Positions 7,406 to 14,814 of a stretch of DNA of 28,495 bases are shown here, piece by piece (position 1 is the stretch's first letter; each line of letters starts with the position of its first letter). The stretch is taken from assembly GCA_964244115.1 (NCBI GenBank), contig CAXTHM010000054.1, positions 1 to 28,495 on the forward strand. Reading direction: 5' to 3'. The stretch comes from CADCWK01 sp964244115. Its GTDB lineage: Bacteria > Chloroflexota > Chloroflexia > Thermomicrobiales > UBA6265. The translations under genes were made by a program, and so were the position numbers. Below the pieces are notes generated by a model that saw nothing but the letters and a program-made list of their open reading frames with translations, did no database searches and was not told the origin of the DNA.

Positions 7406-8623
7406 TCAGGCGCGCGGAACGGCGTCGGCGAGCGTGCGCGCGGGGTCGAACGGGGCCGGCCGCTCGCCGGCGCCGAGCAGCCAGGCGATCGCCTCGGCCG
7501 ATCGGACCGCCGACCGGCCGTCACCGTAGGGGTTCGGGCGATGGGCCGTGGACGCCTCCCCGGCCGGCCGCTCGAGGAATCCCGACGCCTCGGCCACGAT
7601 CCGGACCGGGTCGACCCCGATCAGCCGGGCCAGACCCGCCGCGATGCCCTCCGGCCGCTCGGTCGTGTCTCGCAGCACCAGCACCGGGACGCCGAAGGTC
7701 GGCGCCTCCTCCTGGATGCCGCCCGAGTCCGTCAGGACCAGGGCCGCCTTCGCCAACAGCCGCGCCATGTCGGCGTAGGCGAGCGGGCTGCAAATGAGCA
7801 CTCGATCGACGTTCGCCAGACCCTGCTCGACATCGCGCCGGACGTCCGGGTTCGGGTGGGCCGGCAGGACGACGTGGATGTCCGGGTGCATCGCGACCAG
7901 CCGCCGGACCGCCTGCAGCACCTGGCGGATCGGCTCACCCCAGGACTCGCGCCGGTGGACCGTGACGACGACGATCCGCCGGCCGGACGCCTCGACCTCG
8001 GCCAGCGCCGGGACGCTGAACGGGACGTCCCGCCCGGCGACGTACTGGATGGCATCGACGACGGTGTTGCCGGTGACCAGTACGCGGTCGTCCGCGATCC
8101 CCTCCCGCGCCAGGTTGGCGGCGGCCTCGCCGGTCGGCGCGAGGTGGAGGGCGCAGAGGTGATCGATGATGACGCGATTGCCCTCCTCGGGGAACGGCGC
8201 GGCGAGGTTGCCGGTCCGCAGTCCGGCCTCGAGGTGGACGACCGGGATCTGACGCCAGAACGCGGCGAGGGTCGAGGCCGACGCCGTGATCGTGTCGCCG
8301 TGGACGACGCAGGCGACCGGATCGAGCCGTTCCAGGTGGGCGTCGAGCGCCGGCATCAGGAGCGACGCCAGCTCGACCAGGCTGCCGGACGTTCGCCGGA
8401 GCTGGAGCATGACGTCCGGCTCGAGGTCGAAGGCAGCGAGCGCCTGCCGAACGGGCTCGTCGTGCTGACCGCTCGCCAGCAGGACGGCCTCGAACTCGCC
8501 GGCCGCGCGGAGGGCGAGCACGACGGGGGCAACCTTGATCGCTTCGGGCCGTGTCCCGACGACCAGCACGATGACGGGCAAGGGCACGCTGGCTCCAGAC
8601 TCCCTGAGGGCGACGTGGCTCAT
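7406..8623 (-). CDS. wecB: UDP-N-acetylglucosamine 2-epimerase (non-hydrolysing)
   Basis: Interconverts UDP-GlcNAc and UDP-ManNAc in the cytoplasm, supplying ManNAc for cell-envelope polysaccharide. The product has 405 residues from the ATG at 8623. Family motifs are complete: GTRPEAIK (23-30), HGDT (108-111), HLEAGLRTG (130-138), PEEGNR (145-150), VTVHRRESWG (220-229), LTDSGGIQEEAP (297-308) and RDTTERPE (318-325); the catalytic acids and the His of VHRRE are present. The first ATG has no clear SD; a GTG at 8587, twelve codons later, has GGAG five bases upstream and is a reasonable alternative start. The gene lies between the LPSTG peptide gene and the GT2 gene on the same strand, with short gaps, suggesting one operon. 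Confidence 0.93.
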   Translation of the reverse strand: MSHVALRESGASVPLPVIVLVVGTRPEAIKVAPVVLALRAAGEFEAVLLASGQHDEPVRQALAAFDLEPDVMLQLRRTSGSLVELASLLMPALDAHLERLDPVACVVHGDTITASASTLAAFWRQIPVVHLEAGLRTGNLAAPFPEEGNRVIIDHLCALHLAPTGEAAANLAREGIADDRVLVTGNTVVDAIQYVAGRDVPFSVPALAEVEASGRRIVVVTVHRRESWGEPIRQVLQAVRRLVAMHPDIHVVLPAHPNPDVRRDVEQGLANVDRVLICSPLAYADMARLLAKAALVLTDSGGIQEEAPTFGVPVLVLRDTTERPEGIAAGLARLIGVDPVRIVAEASGFLERPAGEASTAHRPNPYGDGRSAVRSAEAIAWLLGAGERPAPFDPARTLADAVPRA

Positions 8624-8660
8624 GGAAGCCAGCGCGACCCGGGAGACCTGGAGGAGCGGC

Positions 8661-8873
8661 CTAGCGGCGAGCCCGGGCCAGCATCAGCATCCGGATGGCG
8701 ATGACCATGAGGACCGCGGCGACGACGAGTATGATCGAGATCGTGAACGTGCTCGCCAGCAACGAGATCGAGGCGAGGGGTCCGACTCCGGTGGAGGGTA
8801 GCGTAACGACGGCCACCGCCGCAGTCGCCCCGACGCCGGCCGTGACGGCCGCACTCTCCTGTCCGCCTTCCAT
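8661..8873 (-). CDS. 70-residue membrane peptide with LPSTG sorting-like motif
   Basis: A tiny protein with a strong ribosome-binding site (AGGAAG seven bases before the ATG). Residues 1-24 are Gly/Ala/Val-rich (EGGQESAAVTAGVGATA), then LPSTG at about 25-29, a hydrophobic stretch (SLLASTFTISIILVVAA and on) and a basic tail RMLMLARARR. This order, LPxTG, membrane span, positive tail, is exactly that of a sortase cell-wall sorting signal, yet there is no clear N-terminal signal peptide and almost no mature domain. It could be a sortase substrate, a small membrane peptide in which the motif is accidental, or a decayed end of a larger surface protein. It heads the wecB-GT2 gene group, 38 bases before wecB. 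No sortase gene lies in the window. Confidence 0.65.
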   Translation of the reverse strand: MEGGQESAAVTAGVGATAAVAVVTLPSTGVGPLASISLLASTFTISIILVVAAVLMVIAIRMLMLARARR

Positions 8874-9201
8874 ACCGTATCTTCCTAGCCTGATTTGACG
8901 GGATCACCCGATAGTCTCGGTCATGTGACTAGTACTTTATGCGTAGTACTTTCGGCTGTACATGGTACTTTCGTCCCCTCTCATCACCTTTTGGAGCGAC
9001 TTGGAGCGCGTCGACGGGGCGTCCGGGGATGATTACAGGACTTTCGTCCGCTCTTCGAGGGAAAGACCAGCTATTGCGCCCACGCCCGTGTACGACTGGG
9101 TGACCGATACCCCCTACGACGCGCCACGAACCGCCACCGAATCGCCACCGACCTCTGATCGTCGATCCCACCGACCCGGACCGTCCCAGCGGGGCCGGGG
9201 G
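8874..9201. other. Upstream region of the LPSTG-wecB-GT2 group, with three AGTACTTT-like repeats
   Basis: No convincing gene. The notable structure is a set of direct repeats, AGTACTTT at 8931-8938, AGTACTTT at 8945-8952 and GGTACTTT at 8964-8971, in a locally AT-richer patch 60-100 bases upstream of the peptide gene start. This is where an operator for the minus-strand operon would be expected. I could not assign clear -35/-10 boxes. An open frame at 8962-9249 has no recognisable protein features in its first two thirds. Confidence 0.5.
8931..8971. repeat. Three direct repeats of (A/G)GTACTTT
   Basis: Units start at 8931, 8945 and 8964 (spacings 14 and 19 bases). Each contains the palindromic GTAC. 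They lie upstream of the minus-strand LPSTG peptide gene and may be protein-binding sites. Confidence 0.5.
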
Positions 9202-9525
9202 GCTGCACTGACGGACGCCGCGCCGCTCCCGTTCGACACCGCCCCGTAACCGGGCACCATCGTCGAGCTCAACCGGACCCTGGCGGATCTCACGGTCGGC
9301 GAGGCGTATGTCTTCTCCCTCCAGGTCTACGATCCCGGCACCAACGGCGACGCCACCGAACGGCTGATGATCGCCTTCGATGGCGCGGTCACCTGGGAGC
9401 AACTCCCCGGCCGGACCGACCCCGGCGCCTGGCACTGCGTCCGCGTCGACTGGGTCGCCAACGCGATGTCGCTGGACCTGACGGTCTTGCGCGAAGGCGG
9501 CCGACAGCTCATACCGAATCCGGGT
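9202..9525 (+). pseudogene. Decayed fragment of a beta-rich extracellular-type protein
   Basis: One frame reads like genuine protein: LTDAAPLPFDTAP, then an in-frame TAA at 9247-9249, then TIVELNRTLADLTVG, AYVFSLQVYDPGTNGDA, LMIAFDGAVTWEQLPG, WHCVRVDWVANAMSLDLTVL. The alternation of hydrophobic and polar residues is typical of a beta-sandwich domain of a secreted protein; I cannot name the family. There is no start codon with an SD, the stop breaks the frame, and the 3' end runs directly into a family C repeat at 9533, after which the reading becomes low-complexity. I infer a gene remnant, possibly disrupted by the repeat. Codon use matches the genome (GC-rich third positions), so decay may be recent. 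Confidence 0.55.
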
Positions 9526-9532
9526 GAGGACT

Positions 9533-9601
9533 CCCCTCTCCGGGCGGTGAGGAGTCGAAGCCGCCAAAGGCGGGTGAGCGACGAGCCGAGCCGGAGAGGG
9601 G
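9533..9601. repeat. Palindromic element, family C, copy 1
   Basis: Outer arms CCCCTCTCCGG (9533-9543) and CCGGAGAGGGG (9591-9601) are perfect complements; the loop contains a second small stem around GCCGCC/GGCGG and the segment GAGCGACGAGCCGAGCC. A tail GGGGAGAGG plus CTCC follows. The same arms and tail recur at 13089-13170. Confidence 0.75.
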
Positions 9602-9853
9602 TCGGGGAGAGGTCTGCTCCGCCACCGACCGGCTTCGGGTGAGTGACGGCTCTTCAACCGGATTCCGTATCAGTCCCGATAAGTCGGCGACACCCCGCGT
9701 CCGGAACCTGCACGACTATTCGTTTTATTAAATACGGCGAATTATGCGGTTTTTTGGCGAGATAACGGCACCAACTCGTAGGTTTGACCCTTGTGATCGT
9801 CCGGTTCGCAGGGGCGATCCACTACTCGACGGGTGTCATCACCCCGTCCAGAA
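9602..9853. other. Intergenic region with an AT-rich patch
   Basis: Apart from the family C repeat tail, the only distinct structure is an AT-rich block at about 9715-9760 (runs such as TTTTATTAAATA and GGTTTTTTGG), unusual in this GC-rich window. It is not clearly a promoter for any gene: the nearest downstream genes on both strands point the other way or are far off. Confidence 0.4.
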
Positions 9854-10060
9854 TCAGACGGACATGGCGACGGGCAGCCCTTCATTGGGGCTGCCCGTCG
9901 TGACCGTGATCAGGCTGGGATCCGCCAACAACGTCGCGAGCAGCACCAAGACCAGGATGCCGAGCGCGATCGAGAGGGTCTCACGGCCGGTCGGGCCGGA
10001 CGCATCCCGATCAGCATCGTCCTCGCCGGGACCGTCGCTAGAAGGACGGGACGTAGTCAG
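9854..10060 (-). CDS. Possible small single-span membrane protein after ispH (doubtful)
   Basis: A frame overlapping the last bases of ispH encodes a charged segment (GEDDADRDASGPTGRE) and then a strongly hydrophobic span LSIALGILVLVLLATLL with a short tail. The hydrophobicity is what makes it worth listing. Against it: no ATG, GTG or TTG starts the frame close to this segment (only a CTG at 10060), there is no SD, and its 3' end coincides with a strong hairpin at 9868-9900 that looks like the ispH transcription end. Translation by coupling to ispH is conceivable. Confidence 0.22.
   Translation of the reverse strand: MTTSRPSSDGPGEDDADRDASGPTGRETLSIALGILVLVLLATLLADPSLITVTTGSPNEGLPVAMSV
9868..9900. 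terminator. Strong hairpin downstream of ispH
   Basis: Thirteen perfectly paired bases (CGACGGGCAGCCC at 9868-9880 with its complement at 9888-9900) around a 7-base loop TTCATTG. No T-tract follows on either strand, so it would act as a Rho-assisted or structural end for the minus-strand ispH transcript. Confidence 0.6.
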
Positions 10061-11039
10061 GGTCGATCGGCCGGATGCCGTTCTCCGGCGCCGGGTAGCC
10101 CCGCTCAACGAGGTAGTCGACGATGTCCTGGATGACGTCGTCCGGCGTCGACGCACCGGCCGTGATCCCGACGACCGTCCCCCGGGACAGCCACTCGTCC
10201 GAGATGTCCTCACGGCGCTCGATGTGGTGGCTCTCGACGCCGGCCTTGTTGCCGACGTCGGCCAGCCGCGCCGTGTTGCTGCTCTTCATCCCGCCGATCG
10301 CCAGGATCAGGTCGCAGTGGTCGTCCTCGATCAGCCGCTTCAGCGCCCGCTGCCGCTCGGAGGTCGGCTCGCAGATCGTGTTGACGAACCGGAACTCGCC
10401 GCCCTCGGGGATGACGAGCGCCTCCAGTTGCCGGGCGAAGGCCATCAGGTCGTCGACGTTCTTGGTGGTCTGGCTGAGCAGCGCCACCTTGCGCGGCGGC
10501 GCGACCAGCCCCGCGCCGGTGTCGCCCCGGTTGGTGTTCCAGCCGAGCTGCTCCAGCTTCTTGGCCGCCTTCGCCTTGGACGTCCCGGACCAGGCGAGCA
10601 CGCTCTTCACCTCGGGGTGGTAGTCGTCGCCGTAGATGACGATGAAGTACCCCTGCCGGGCGAGCTTCTGCGCCATCCGCTGGACCTTGGTCACCAGCGG
10701 GCAGGTCGAATCGATCAGCTCGACGCCCTGCTCGGCGGCCCGGGCGGCCATCTCCGGCCCCCAGCCATGCGCCGTGATCGCGACCCGCTTGAATCCCTCA
10801 CGCATGGCGCTGTCGAAGTCCGGCTGGCCCTCGACGCCCTGCGTCCGGAGCCGCTGGACGACCTGCGGGTTGTGGATCACGTCGCCGATCGGCGCGATCT
10901 TGCGGTCGGTCGAGGCAGCGTCCTGGACGATGTCCAGCGCTCGCCGGACTCCCCAGCAGTAGCCGAGTTCCGCGGCGACGACGATCCGTCGCTGCCCTGT
11001 CGCGGGCCGGGTCGTCGCCTCCGCCATCGCTGTCGTCAT
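10038..11039 (-). CDS. ispH: 4-hydroxy-3-methylbut-2-enyl diphosphate reductase
   Basis: Last enzyme of the MEP isoprenoid pathway, a cytoplasmic iron-sulphur protein that makes IPP and DMAPP, which feed the menaquinone tail added by MenA in this window. The 333-residue product has the three cluster-ligand cysteines in their motifs: ELGYCWGVRRA (C28), DSTCPLVTKV (C113) and NTICEPTSERQ (C223). Substrate-binding segments are also present: VIHNPQVV (H56), AHGWGPE (H91), YHPEV (H141, E143), GGMKSSNTARL (S253-N255) and TAGASTPDDVI. The ATG at 11039 is chosen because AAGGAG lies five bases before it; the frame stays open upstream for 28 codons but that part looks non-coding. A TATACT hexamer on the minus strand (11193-11198) may be its -10. 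Confidence 0.95.
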   Translation of the reverse strand: MTTAMAEATTRPATGQRRIVVAAELGYCWGVRRALDIVQDAASTDRKIAPIGDVIHNPQVVQRLRTQGVEGQPDFDSAMREGFKRVAITAHGWGPEMAARAAEQGVELIDSTCPLVTKVQRMAQKLARQGYFIVIYGDDYHPEVKSVLAWSGTSKAKAAKKLEQLGWNTNRGDTGAGLVAPPRKVALLSQTTKNVDDLMAFARQLEALVIPEGGEFRFVNTICEPTSERQRALKRLIEDDHCDLILAIGGMKSSNTARLADVGNKAGVESHHIERREDISDEWLSRGTVVGITAGASTPDDVIQDIVDYLVERGYPAPENGIRPIDPDYVPSF

Positions 11040-11213
11040 GGGTTCTCCTTGTCGTGGGTCGGGGATGCCTCGATCCGGCGGAAAACCGGAGAGGCGGTTG
11101 AGCATCGGGGCACCGGCGGCCACCGGGACGTTTGCGGATCGTGCGGAATCAGACCGGAGAAGACTGCCCCTGGAGAGGCGTACACGTCGTCGAGTATAGC
11201 CGGTCAGCGTGAC

Positions 11214-12020
11214 TCACCCCGCCTCGGAGACCGGTCCGTGCCACTGCTCGCCCGGTTTCGTGAGCGCCTGCGCGATCTCGCCGATGTTCCGGATCTCGAG
11301 GGCGGGCCGTTCTTCGCCGCCGACCCACGCCGAGCCGTCCCGGTTGACCCAGACGCTCGCCAGGCCCGCTCCCCGGGCGCCTGCGACATCGTACTCGGCG
11401 GAGTCACCGATGTAGACGGCCTCGTGGGCCGATGCGTCGCCGATCCGCAGCGCCTCACCGAAGATCGCCGGGTCGGGCTTGTGGACGCCGAACTCCCCCG
11501 AGATCACGACGAAGTCCACCAGCGCCTCGACCCCCAGCAGGTCGACCTTTGCCCGCTGGACGTCGGCCGGCCCGTTCGTGATCACCCCGATCCGACGACC
11601 CGCCACACCCGGCTGCGCCCGAACCGCCGCCAGCGCCGCCCGGGCCTCGGCGAAGAACGCTAGCTCGTGGAACCGGTTGGTCTGGTACCACCGCTGTGCC
11701 GCCATGATCGCCCCGTTCGCCAGCCCGAACGGGGCGAGGACCTCGGGGAAGTGATCGACCCCGTGCGGGTTGATCGCGATCGACCGGGCGATCAGGTCGG
11801 CCATATCCGACGGGCGGGAGTGGCCAGACACGTCGAAGGCGTCGCCGAACGCCCGCTCCAGCCGCCGGCCGCGAGCGTGGGTGTAATCGCAGAGCGTATC
11901 GTCGAGGTCGAACAGGACCAGCCGGTGGTCGCGGATCGTCGTGGCCAGCGCCCGCAGATCGCGCCGCTTCCCGCTCTCCCCATTCGTCCATGGACCGTCC
12001 TCGCAATCCCGTACGCTCAC
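11214..12020 (-). CDS. HAD-superfamily hydrolase (phosphatase)
   Basis: Cytoplasmic phosphohydrolase of the haloacid dehalogenase superfamily, subfamily with a helical cap between motifs I and II. Motif I is LVLFDLDDTLCDY (nucleophile D38 and D40), motif II is VITNGP, motif III is the Lys of HKPDPAIF and motif IV is YIGDSAEYDVAGARGAGL. This wording matches the YjjG/HAD-IA nucleotidase-like group, but the substrate is not determinable. I chose the GTG at 12020 (268 residues) because GGAG lies six bases upstream and it gives a normal length; ATGs at 12059 and 12101 in the same frame are alternatives. It lies upstream of ispH on the same strand, separated by about 175 bases. Confidence 0.83.
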   Translation of the reverse strand: MSVRDCEDGPWTNGESGKRRDLRALATTIRDHRLVLFDLDDTLCDYTHARGRRLERAFGDAFDVSGHSRPSDMADLIARSIAINPHGVDHFPEVLAPFGLANGAIMAAQRWYQTNRFHELAFFAEARAALAAVRAQPGVAGRRIGVITNGPADVQRAKVDLLGVEALVDFVVISGEFGVHKPDPAIFGEALRIGDASAHEAVYIGDSAEYDVAGARGAGLASVWVNRDGSAWVGGEERPALEIRNIGEIAQALTKPGEQWHGPVSEAG

Positions 12021-12501
12021 AGACCGCTCCTGCTCATGTTCCGACCGTGCGAACGGCATCTCGTTGGCCGTTCCGGCGCGAAGCCGGCGCACCGTGTTCA
12101 TCCAGGACCATCGTGTCCCGCCTCGGCCATCCGTGTGGTCTTCACAGCGTTCCGGCCGATCCGAGGCTGAGGCCCGCCACTGCGCGGTACATACTATAGA
12201 GTGCGACCGTGGCTCCCTCGCGCGTCCGGCGGTCGGCCCATCGAGCGAGCCATTCGCCGGATGGCTCGATGGGTCCATTCTCCCGCCCACCTACGGGCGG
12301 ACGCGGGTCTCCTCACACCGTCGCCAGCCCGGCGATCCCGGTCGGGGCTGACCAACCGATGAGGTGTGGTTTGATCGGTCACGCCTGTCTGGCCGTCGAT
12401 GCCACGTCGCGGTATCGTATGTCCCTTACCGTTCGTATGCGCCGGCCGAGTCCCGCTCGTCGGGTCGCCTCGGCCGAACCCCGAGCATCCCGGAGGATCC
12501 C
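12021..12501. other. Divergent intergenic region between the HAD and OsmC genes
   Basis: No gene seen. It holds two hairpins in tandem: CGAGCCAT/ATGGCTCG (12246-12253 with 12261-12268, loop TCGCCGG) and CCGCCC/GGGCGG just after (about 12281-12300). An AT-rich box TACTATAGA (around 12190-12200) could be a -10 element for either direction. The hairpins may be operators for the divergent genes or a relic repeat. Confidence 0.45.
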
Positions 12502-12945
12502 ATGGCCGATTATGTCGCTCACATCAGTTCGCCGCCCGAGACCCCGTTCACCTTCCACGTGAATGTGCGTGAACACCACTTCACGACCGGCCGCTCCACG
12601 GTCACGCCGGGCGAGAGCGCCGGTCCCGGGCCGTTCGAGCTCCTCGCGTCCGGCCTCGGCGCCTGCACCGCCATCAACATCCGGAGCTTCGCGAAGCGGG
12701 AGCACCTCCCGCTCGAAGGCTTTGACATCCAGGTCCGCTTCCACAACGCCGGCGACAGGGAGCATCCGAGCTGGAAGGTGGAGACCGAGATCGCCCTCCA
12801 CGGGCCGCTCGACGCCGACCAGAAGGCCGCGATCCTGGCCTCGGCCGACGACTGCTCGGTCCGCAAGTTCTTCCTCAGCACCCCGGAGATCCACGAGCAA
12901 CTCGTCGACGCCATCGACGCCCCGGTCACCCTCGCCGCCGTCTAG
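12502..12945 (+). CDS. OsmC-family peroxide-detoxifying protein
   Basis: Predicted cytoplasmic thiol-dependent peroxidase of the OsmC/Ohr superfamily, 147 residues. The two reactive cysteines lie in their family contexts: LLASGLGACTAINIRSFA (C55) and ASADDCSVRKFF (C118). The first half carries the beta-sheet segment FTFHVNVREHHFTTG ending in TPGESAGPGPFELL. The sequence is closer to the general OsmC/YhfA-type members than to classical Ohr, so the physiological oxidant is uncertain. The ATG at 12502 is fixed by GGAGG five bases upstream; the longer open frame upstream lacks coding character. It stands alone, with a terminator-like nested hairpin directly after its stop. Confidence 0.88.
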   Translation: MADYVAHISSPPETPFTFHVNVREHHFTTGRSTVTPGESAGPGPFELLASGLGACTAINIRSFAKREHLPLEGFDIQVRFHNAGDREHPSWKVETEIALHGPLDADQKAAILASADDCSVRKFFLSTPEIHEQLVDAIDAPVTLAAV

Positions 12946-12949
12946 CGTT

Positions 12950-13011
12950 ACCCCACCCCCAAGCCTCGCCCCATCCGCGGATGGAGCGGGGCGACGGTCT
13001 CGGAGTGGGGT
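12950..13011. terminator. Nested hairpin after the OsmC gene
   Basis: Outer arms ACCCCAC (12950-12956) and GTGGGGT (13005-13011) enclose an inner stem CGCCCC/GGGGCG (12967-12993) whose core ATCCGCGGAT is itself palindromic. It starts five bases after the stop codon. No T-tract follows. Confidence 0.6.
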
Positions 13012-13088
13012 CGCACTGCTCGAACCCATGACCCTGCGATCGGACAGGACAGGACCCGGCTCGGGAAGGCGAAGCCGACATGCAGAAG

Positions 13089-13136
13089 CCCCTCCCCGGC
13101 TCGTTTCGCGCTGCGGCGCTCACGGCCGGAGAGGGG
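13089..13136. repeat. Palindromic element, family C, copy 2
   Basis: Arms CCCCTCCCCGG (13089-13099) and CCGGAGAGGGG (13126-13136) pair with one mismatch. The loop TCGTTTCGCGCTGCGGCGCTC differs from copy 1 in length, but the right arm and the tail (GGGGAGAGGA...CTACTCC) match the copy at 9533-9601. Confidence 0.7.
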
Positions 13137-13235
13137 TCTCGCCGCGCTGGGGGGAGAGGACTACTCCACCACCAGCGCATTCGACGGAGCCATTCGTCCC
13201 GATTGCCGCTCTCGGGTCGCAACCCCGCCGAATCG

Positions 13236-14814
13236 TCAGGCCGAGACGAGCCGGGCATCGATCAGGGCGACCTCATTCCGGCGGGTCATCGCGGTCGAGA
13301 CGGCGCTGGCGAATTCCCCCGCCGTCCGGCAGCGGACCGCCCAGCCGCCGCCGATGACANNNNNNNNNNCGGCGCGGGTCCCAGCCACCGGGCGCCGGCG
13401 CGTCCTCCCCGAGCACGATCACGACCGGCGCCAGCCCGAGCTGCCGGGCGGTCGCCAGCTCCCAGCCGTTGCGGGCCAGCGCGTCGATCTCGACCAGGAC
13501 GACGGTCCGCAGTTCTGGCTCCGCCAGCCCGACGCCGATGCTGGCCGGAATCGCGAACCCGCGCCCACCGTACGATGCCGGCGACATGAACTCGCTGCAG
13601 AGCTGGACTGGCAGGTCGGCGACCGTCAGCAGGGCCTCGCCGGCGTCGGCGATGATGACCATCTCGTCGGTCAGCGCCTCGGCCAGCACCCCGTAGACGC
13701 CCTCGCGCGTCAGAGGCTCATCGCCTCCCAGGGGCACCCGGACCGCCGCGCCCACCCGCGTCGCCAGCACCCGCTCCGGGATCCCGGCCGCCGCCAGCCC
13801 GGCGACGAAATCGGCCAGCGTGATGCCGTCGTAACGCCGGTGGCCGATCTGGATCCGCTCCGCCGTGGCAATGATCCGCTGGCCGGGATCGATCGCGGGC
13901 GGGTCGCCGCCGGGCGCGAGGTCCATCCCCCGCGCCCCGAGCAGGATCAACCCGTCGCTCTCCTCGACCGCGCGGCGAATCCCGGCGTGGGCGTCATCCG
14001 GCGCGTACATGCCCAGGAACCCCGGGACGTTCTCGCCGATGACCGACTTGCCGAGCAGCGTCACGGCCGCCGGGATGCCGGTCGACGCCATAAATCGCAA
14101 CACCGTGTTCTGCAGGTTGAAGCGCTGGATCTCGACCCCGATCAGGATCATCGGTCGTTCGGCCGCGACGATCATCGCCCGGGCATCCATGATCGCCGCC
14201 GCGAGCACGGCCGCGTCCGACGTCGCCCGGCTGGCGAGCGGCGCCGGCATCGGGGTCGTCGTGACGGACAGGGCCCCGACCGCGATCTCCAGGTAGACCG
14301 GCTGTTTGCGGGCCGTCATCGTCAGCAGCCCCTGCTCGATCTCGCGGCAGGCGATGTCGGGGGCGTCGAGCGAGATCGCGGCGGCGACGACCGGCGCGAA
14401 GGCATCCAGCTGCGGCGGCCGGGCGGCCGGGTTGAAGGCGGCCACCCCGAGCAGCGGGTGGAATCGCCAGGCCGGGGGGTCCGGCACCTCGGCGATGATC
14501 AGCAGCGGCGAGCGCTCGGCGTAGGCCTGGGCGGCGGCGTTGATCAGCGCCAGCCCGCTCGCCCCGTACCCCGCCAGCGCGACGCCGATGCCGCGCATCC
14601 GCCCGTAGGCGTCGGCGGCGGCGCCCGCCTCGGCGTCATCGCCCATCCGGATGACGTCGATCCCGGCGCCGTCCATCACCGCCGCCAGCGTCGGCGGGGC
14701 GGCCGGACCCGTGAAGACATGGCGGACGCCCAGCCCGTAGAGCCGGTCGGCGAGGTAGTCGCCGATCCGCACCATCGCGGGGATGTTCTCGGCGAAGGGA
14801 GCGGGATCGACCAT
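13236..14814 (-). CDS. ThDP-dependent decarboxylase-like protein with degenerate cofactor motif (contains assembly gap)
   Basis: Three-domain thiamine-diphosphate enzyme fold of the pyruvate/indolepyruvate decarboxylase and acetolactate synthase type. The start ATG at 14814 has GGAGG ten bases upstream. The PYR domain shows LYGLGVRHVFTGP and MGDDAEAGAAADAYGRMRG, with the catalytic Glu at E62 followed by GYGASGLALINAAAQAYAERSP. The middle domain has PMILIGVEIQR. In the PP domain, SYGGRGFAIPASIGVGLA is normal, but the Mg/ThDP motif GDG...NN is replaced: VEIDALARNGWEL (441-453) stands where VGDGAFQMTGWEL is usual, and GED where NN is usual. Bases 13360-13369 are N. After the gap a different frame continues naturally (VIGGGWAVRCRTAGEFASAV to LIDARLVSA) and stops at 13236, so the true gap is not 10 bases long. 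Function is uncertain; it may be catalytically altered. Confidence 0.75.
13360..13369. other. Assembly gap (10 N)
   Basis: Ten undetermined bases inside the ThDP-family gene. The reading frames on either side agree only if the true missing length is a multiple of three, so the 10 N are a placeholder. By comparison with the family, roughly ten or more residues may be missing. Confidence 0.95.

Noticed and set aside
9744..11663. A 639-codon open frame on the plus strand
   Set aside because: Antisense to ispH and the HAD gene; rich in Arg, Asp and Pro with no domain, as expected from GC-rich complementary strands.
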